Positions 58,292 through 64,000 of a DNA stretch of 64,000 bases are shown one piece after another. Source of the stretch: Jacaranda mimosifolia (lineage: Eukaryota > Streptophyta > Magnoliopsida > Lamiales > Bignoniaceae); contig CM032124.1 of the NCBI GenBank assembly GCA_018894105.1, forward strand, positions 5,999,501-6,063,500, written 5' to 3'. Under the pieces are notes generated by a model that worked only from the letters and a program-made list of their open reading frames with translations, was not told where the DNA came from and made no database searches. Each line of letters opens with the position of its first letter. The stretch's first letter is position 1. The position numbers and the translations under genes are program-made.

Positions 58292-61200
58292 TGTAACATC
58301 CCTAAAATTCGATATTTTGAAAAATAAGGGTTTAGAAATCAAGATATCGAATAATCGGATTTTAAGGTTAGAAAAAAGAAATAAAAAGGACTTGATTGCA
58401 AAAGTTTTAAAAGTTTTGGGGGTTAATGTGAGAGAAATAAAAGTTTGAGGACCTCAAAATAATTTTTTTTGGACCTAATTGTTCAAAAACAGGAATTCTG
58501 GGGGTCAAAGTGCAAGAAATAAAAGTTGGAGGACTAAATTGAAGGCTAGGGATCAAATTGAAAGCGGGTTGAAACTTTTGGGGTGGAAATGAAGTTGGTT
58601 AGAAGTTTGGGGGGTCAAAATTGAAGAAGTTGAAAATATTTTTATATATATCAAAGAAGGACGAATTTTCTTCAAATTCTCAAAAATGGCCCAAACTCAC
58701 CCCCACCGTCGAATCGCAGGAAAACCATCGTGAAACCAGAAATAAAGATCATATTCATGCTCCTCTCAGCTCAAGGAGCAAAAATATACTAAATTTCATC
58801 CAAAACAATCGAAATAACTGCCGAAAAATCGAGCTCGATGGTGGAGCTCGGCGGTAGTGATGATTCCGCGGTTTCCGGTGGCGGAAAATGGTGATGTTTA
58901 GGTGGGTTTTGATCTTTGAGCTATAGGTAAGCTGATGGTGGCGCTAATTTGGTGAAACGGCGAGTGGTGGTGAGGGAATTAAGAGGGTGGCGCGTCGGTG
59001 GTGGGTTAGGGTTTGGCAGCTGTTTTGGGCTAATTGATCGGCCTTTGGCGGTCGGAATCAGGAATTGATTGGGGGGTTGTGCTCCTGGCATCGAGGCGCA
59101 CCTTCTGGTGGTGGCGGTGTCCATCATCGGCGGTGGCGCGTGGTGACACTGTTCAGACAGCTTATGCAGAATGTGATTCCGGACTCGTCTGGACTAGTTC
59201 CGACGTGAGACTGGGTTCTGATTCGACCAATTTGGGTAAATTTCAATAATCAAAATTTGAATCTATTGAATTGTTGAATGTATTTAGATTTTCGGACGAA
59301 GTTGAATATAATCAGAGTTAAGATTGTTAAGCTATGATTTGGTTTAAGGTTATGTGTTGATTTTGTAATTAATACAGTAATGAGTTTAATCGGTTTGGAG
59401 GAATTATTAGATTGTTGTGCAAACTTTAAAAAGGATATTAACAACCGATTTATTGGCTCGTCGAGTTAAGGACTATGATAAATGATTACCTTACACAGTT
59501 AAGTGTCATATGCAATTGAGAATTATGATTGAGAAATCACAGTCAGTATTGGGTTTAAGTTATGCATTCCGAACTTAAATCAGTTGGGAAACGAGATCAT
59601 AGACTGTTAAAATATCTAAGAATTATCAGGACTATGTCCGAATACCCTTAAGTTTGATAATGACGTTCATTATGCTTATAGTGAAGACTCAGAAGATTGA
59701 TGAAATGATAATCTGAGTTATTTTGTGACAGTGCTTTCGATTTAACTAAGAAGCCATAACCTAAGTGACTATACGATTAAGAATTCCCCTACATTTTTTA
59801 GGTGAGTTTACATTGGCTTTCTTGCTGGGGGAAGAACATATGTGCTGGTTATTATATCTCGCCGCTTGGTTCTATTTGTGTTAAGATTCGATGATCGATA
59901 CGTGCTTGTTCTATGCTATTCTTTGGCCTTCATGTTTACTTGGTCAATTTGTTTGATATCCCTTATGCTCGAAATTCTCAAATTATGGCTACCTAAACTT
60001 TCAATTTTGATGGATATGATTTCTTATCTTGTACATTTACGTTGATACATGTATATCAGTTCTGTTTGGCCTCCCTTCTACTAACTATTATTATTTACCT
60101 ATGTAACATTGACTTCCTGCTCGTGAACTCTTTCAGTAGTTGATTAAACTTCTCTTACCCTTATCTGTAATTCTTGGACTATTCGTACCTGAGCCCCTCA
60201 CCCATTTTACATAGGGGTGGGCGGGGGTCGGGTACCCCCCCTTGGGGGTACCCGCAAGGGCTCGGGTATCATTTTTTGATACCCGAGTCCCGACCCCCAT
60301 TTTATGGGGGTACCCCCTTAGGGTCGGGTACCCCCAAAACCCCCATTAATTTTTTTTATATTTTTAATAAATTAAAATTAAAATTTTGTTAATTCATTAT
60401 TTATTTTTGTTGTGAATCAATTGATAACACTACAATTTATTATTCACAAGTTCTAACTCCCACCTAATATATAATTTTAAAACTTAAATATAAACATTAA
60501 TATCTAATATATGATATACATCATATGATAACACTTCAATTAAATATATACTACTTAATACTATAATTAATTTCTTAAAAATAAAATGGGGGTACTCAAT
60601 ATAATTTTAAAACTTAAATATAAACATTAATGTATAATATATGATATACATCATATATTGGCACTTCAATTAAATATATAATTCTAATAATATAATTAAT
60701 TTTTTTTTATTAATAGAATGGGGGTACCTGATCGGGTATCGGGTACCCCACCCCAATACCCGATACCCGACCCCCAAAATTTCGGGTACCCCCATAAATA
60801 CCCGATCGGGTTGGGGGATTAAAAATACCCGACCCGAACGGGAAATACCCGATCGAGACGGGTCGGGTATGGGGGTACCCGAACCCGATGCCCACCCCTA
60901 ATTTTACATGATTGATTCTGCACCCCACAATTCACTTCCACCCAAGTTCTAATAAAGTTAACTGTTTATGAAAATAGTACTCCATCCACTTGAGTCTGAG
61001 TGTGTAAATGAGTTTTGAGAAAATAAACTGTTTACGAAAATAGTACTCCACATTGCTCTTTTTTACTTAGCGCTTTTATTGATATTAATTAATATCGCTT
61101 TATCTAAAATTGGCGATTGTGTTGAGAAAGCTAAAAAGTGATTTTGAAATATATGTTATTGTCGCCATGTCTATCTTGAAATCAGCCTGGGGCTGAATTA

Positions 61201-62150
61201 GTGATTTCATGTTAACATGGCGACTTGATGTGTTCAGTGAAATGCTGTTGGTCATGTTAAGTGATAACAGTGAAAGTGTTAATACCCTTGGGGGTGGGTC
61301 CTGGGATCGGTTACGAAAGGCGACCGGGCGGAACGGACCGACGGTGATAGACTTTTCGGCTGATTCCCGTGCACGATGCACACATAATCCCTACTCAGTA
61401 GGCTAGCTGGAGATAGCTGTCTATGAGCGGGATCAGGCATGTAGCTAGCCATGCCCAGTGAGTGATTAAGTGTCCGAGCCGATCACTCGATACTTTGGAG
61501 GAATAAGAATTTTCGTATTTTCAAAAGTGGAGTGATATGGTAGGAGAACCACCAACAGCAAAAGTGTGAAAGTGATTATTAATTTTATCTTACATTTGAA
61601 ACTTGAATATTTGATACAAACTCAGTGATTGCTCAAGTGATATGTCGACCCCTTGTGGTCGTAATCGTGACTTCAAATTCCTCTGTGAGAGTTAGTGAAT
61701 TTGTGAAGTCTCATCACTGGTGTGGGACGGTGGTGAGATGTATTACTCTAAATTTTGATTAAACTATTCTCTCACAGCTCTTGGGAATAAATGTACGTCT
61801 ATTTGTCTCTTATATAATAGTGATGAAGTTGCTACCTTGTGATTATTGGTAAATTATCTCACTAAGTCATTTGGACTTACGTTATTATTGTTCTCTGTTC
61901 TTACCCCCAGATAAGAACAAATGATGAAGATAGACTAGCCCCAGCCACACATGAGCCAATGAGAGTGATAGAAGTACCAAGTGTGATTCGAAATATTTCA
62001 GCTCAAAAATAAGTATCCGATGGAGATGGTTGCGGGATTGATTTATTTTGAAAATTTTGAGAAGTGTATTTTCTATTACAAAGATGACATGCGGCATTGT
62101 GTGACTAGCACCTTGGCCGGAAGCAGGCGCCTCCCGATCGGGGCGTTACA
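58292..62150. mobile_element. Solo LTR of a long-LTR retrotransposon, with 5-bp target duplication
   Basis: The sequence starts TGTAACATCCCTAAAATTC and ends GATCGGGGCGTTACA, canonical TG...CA ends with a 6-bp TGTAAC/GTTACA inversion. A perfect AAAAC lies on both sides (58287-58291 and 62151-62155). No gag-pol is present. The span is 3859 bp; without the nested element and one copy of its target duplication it is about 3162 bp. Length and ends fit Ty3/gypsy elements with long LTRs (for example Tekay/Del-like), which is an inference. Polypurine/PBS sites are not expected in a solo LTR. Confidence 0.85.
60212..60900. mobile_element. Nested hAT-like MITE with perfect 8-bp duplication
   Basis: The element starts TAGGGGTGGGC and ends GCCCACCCCTA. 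A perfect 8-bp ATTTTACA is present on both sides (60204-60211 and 60901-60908). Subterminal regions consist of many GGGTACCC, CGGGTA and TACCCGA blocks in opposite orientations. The AT-rich middle holds an imperfect tandem repeat of about 130 bp (from about 60465 and 60600). Length is 689 bp and it has no coding capacity. Inserted inside the solo LTR, so younger than it. Confidence 0.85.
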
Positions 62151-62529
62151 AAAACCATTTAAGATTTAAATTTAGCATAAATTCATTGTCATACTTGTCA
62201 CATAATCAAGTTCAAAACTAATTTTACTTATAGTCTGGAAATGGAAAGCCAACCTGCCATGTTTTTTATTAAAACTGAAAAACGAATAAAACTACATACG
62301 GTTTTGTTAAGAGGATCTATTCAAGCTAATTTATCACTGAACGTAGAAAAACAAAATTGAGAGACACAAAGAGAGCAACTCCCCAAGAACATAAATGGGA
62401 TGCCCAATTTCCAGCCAAGAACTGGAGGCAAATTGGAAAGTGAAAAAAGGATTCGACCTCGCCAACAGGCATGTACTTCATCAGCTTGACGAGTACAAAT
62501 TGCTAAAAATCTGAAAGTAATAGTATTCA
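62151..62529. other. C2-GRAM gene 3' flank
   Basis: Spacer between the solo LTR and the C2-GRAM stop codon; probably the 3' UTR. Nothing else recognised. Confidence 0.4.
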
Positions 62530-64000
62530 TTATTGACTTGTTAACAAAATCTCTCTTTCTACCAACCGTAATATTTCCTCCAACCGATGAGTAAACTTCC
62601 CAATGATGTTCTTCGTTATTCTGGGCTCAAACTTGGTGCTTCTCAGCCACATGACCCCAATATAAACATCACACTTGCAAGAATTATGGGCGAACGAGGA
62701 TTTCTCAATATGGTATCTGAACTGGACCTGCAGAGCAAGAATGAGATATAATTATTTCTTGCGCCTGGAGATTCCTTCTGTTGTAATGGAGGAAATTGAA
62801 ACTTACTCGGAAGTGATCACTGAATGGGACATCGTGGAGGATCATGATCTCATTTACCACAAATCCACTGTCGTTTGGTAAGGGAGATTTTTGCTGTGTG
62901 CAGATGACTTCGCCTCCAAAGATTGAGATGCGACGGCTGAACTTGTAGCATACACGTCTTTCTTTTACGTCTGAGGTCACATGTTCCCATGTAGTTGTTA
63001 CATAGTTAAGACAACCGGACTTACTCATCACTCTGTGTTCCAACTCTCCTCCATCAAACATCTTCATTAGTGATATGAGCTGTGGAATTAGCCCGGAAAA
63101 CATCAAAACTGATTTCAAGCTAATGGTTAAGAAGGCTCAAGGTGACCTTTGGAAGAATGCTGAAACTGGTTATTTGGATAGTTTTGTCTCCTTTCGCTCA
63201 ACTGTTTCTCTAGGATTTGAGTTTGTGAAAAATGATGAGGCCAACATCTATAAGTTCATCTACAAAAGTTTGTATAAGGATTTCCAAATGGTAGCTCAGA
63301 TATGAAGCAACTAGTTATATACTTACATTCATCAGTGAATAGTGATTTGAGCTGAGGAATTAACCCAGAAAGTATCAAAACTAGCTTCCATGGGCAGGGG
63401 GGGCAAAATTGTGCAGTTCAGGCTCATGGTGACATAAGGAAGAAAGCTGAAACCGGGAAATTTGAATAGTTTTGTCTCTTTCTCAAACTGTTTATCTAGT
63501 ATTTGAGTTTGTGAAAAACAGTGAGCTAACATTTATAAGTTCGCCTATTAAGGTTTGTACGAGGATTTCCAAATGGTACTAGAGTTACGAAGTAACTAGT
63601 TGTATACTTACATTCATAGGCAGTTCCACAGTATAAACCTTGGTCATCTTCACATCCTCAACAACCAAGTAGGATCCAGTGTCTTCAAGCAGAAAAGGCT
63701 TCCCTTCATCATCCAGCTGCTCCTCCACAATTCGAGCTTTCTGATCTGGTTCCAGTGTTCTTGTTCTCCACAAGGCCATAATTGTCCTGCTATTACAATT
63801 AACAAAACATTTGAGGTACACACACTATTATAGTAATTGAAACTATATGTTTGCATAAAACCTCTCAAAATAACTTCGAATAAGAAATATTTACCTGCTA
63901 GCAACATTGAAAGAAACAAAAGAATGGAAGTAAAAGTGCAATCTTCCTTCATCATCTAAAATCTTGGCTCCATGCCTGCAATCAAGGCCTCGACCCTTGT
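62530..64000 (-). CDS. C2 and GRAM domain-containing protein, C-terminal part (At5g50170-like)
   Basis: Four exons are seen on the minus strand: 64000-63895 (enters from outside), 63786-63612, 63079-62807 and 62727-62530, all phase-compatible. The first gives GLDCRHGAKILDDEGRLHFY (the end of the GRAM domain with HSFVSFNVASR). The second gives ALWRTRTLEPDQK and TVELPMN. The third and fourth give the VASt domain (MFDGGELEHRVMSKSGCLNY, GGEVICTQQKSPLP, LHDVPFSDHFR, VMWLRSTKFEPRITKNII). These blocks match my memory of plant C2-GRAM-VASt proteins such as At5g50170. The family links membrane binding (C2, GRAM) with a lipid-binding fold; its role is poorly known. C2 domains and most of the GRAM domain lie beyond the window. 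The intron between the second and third exons is tandemly duplicated. Confidence 0.88.
63080..63611 (-). repeat. Tandemly duplicated intron segment in the C2-GRAM gene
   Basis: About 250-260 bp is present twice in a row (63080-63326 and 63352-63611), with shared blocks such as TTTGAGTTTGTGAAAAA, AGGATTTCCAAATGGTA and AGTTTTGTCTC. The copy includes the donor and acceptor, so a second donor (63326) and acceptor (63352) flank a 25-nt exon-like piece at 63327-63351. Confidence 0.8.

Noticed and set aside
60710..60928. Gly/Pro-rich ORF of 72 codons
   Set aside because: Translation of the GGGTACCC-rich arm of the nested transposon.

Overview
The window is nuclear DNA from a flowering plant, almost certainly a eudicot. 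The evidence is AT-rich intergenic sequence, GT-AG introns, plant-only gene families (WNK, Di19, PIRL, C2-GRAM, PPR-DYW), a nuclear gene for a plastid elongation factor, and many MITEs and retrotransposon remnants. An asterid is possible but cannot be settled from the sequence. No operons, CRISPR arrays, rRNA or tRNA genes were seen.

Layout, left to right. 80-945 (+) holds the last coding exon of a WNK-type kinase. 2900-4324 (+) is an intronless gene for plastid EF-Tu. 5409-8437 (-) is a five-exon Di19 zinc-finger gene. From 8.4 to 25.5 kb there is a gene-poor stretch with a MITE, a CACTA-like end, simple repeats and a decayed LINE (about 17.4-25.2 kb, minus) that is interrupted by LTR-type sequence. 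25527-27404 (+) is a mitochondrial PPR gene resembling BIR6. 28857-35303 (-) is a 14-exon PCH2/TRIP13 AAA+ ATPase gene, and an unassigned coding-like exon lies between it and the PPR gene. From 35.8 to 37.8 kb three non-autonomous DNA transposons sit one after another. Small plant-specific genes follow at 38761-39213 (+) and 41268-41693 (-). Then come a PPR-DYW editing-factor gene (43700-45805, +), the autophagy receptor gene NBR1 (46624-51067, -), a small membrane protein gene (52923-53444, -) and a PIRL leucine-rich-repeat gene (55052-57556, -). A solo LTR (58292-62150) with a 5-bp target duplication carries a nested hAT-like element. Last is the 3' part of a C2-GRAM gene (62530 to the window end, -).

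The genes do not form one pathway. They are housekeeping and signalling genes: organelle translation and RNA processing (EF-Tu, two PPR proteins), meiosis (PCH2), selective autophagy (NBR1), drought-related transcription (Di19), and kinase, LRR and lipid-binding signalling (WNK, PIRL, C2-GRAM). I rebuilt intron-exon structures by hand from splice motifs, reading-frame phase and recalled family sequence; no alignment was run.

Most worth checking: a frameshift that removes the C-terminal UBA domain of NBR1; a GC-AG intron and a possible poison exon in Di19; a tandemly duplicated intron with duplicated splice sites in the C2-GRAM gene; the unassigned exon at 27966-28118; and several transposons with clean target duplications. 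I did not find a convincing wholly new biological system.
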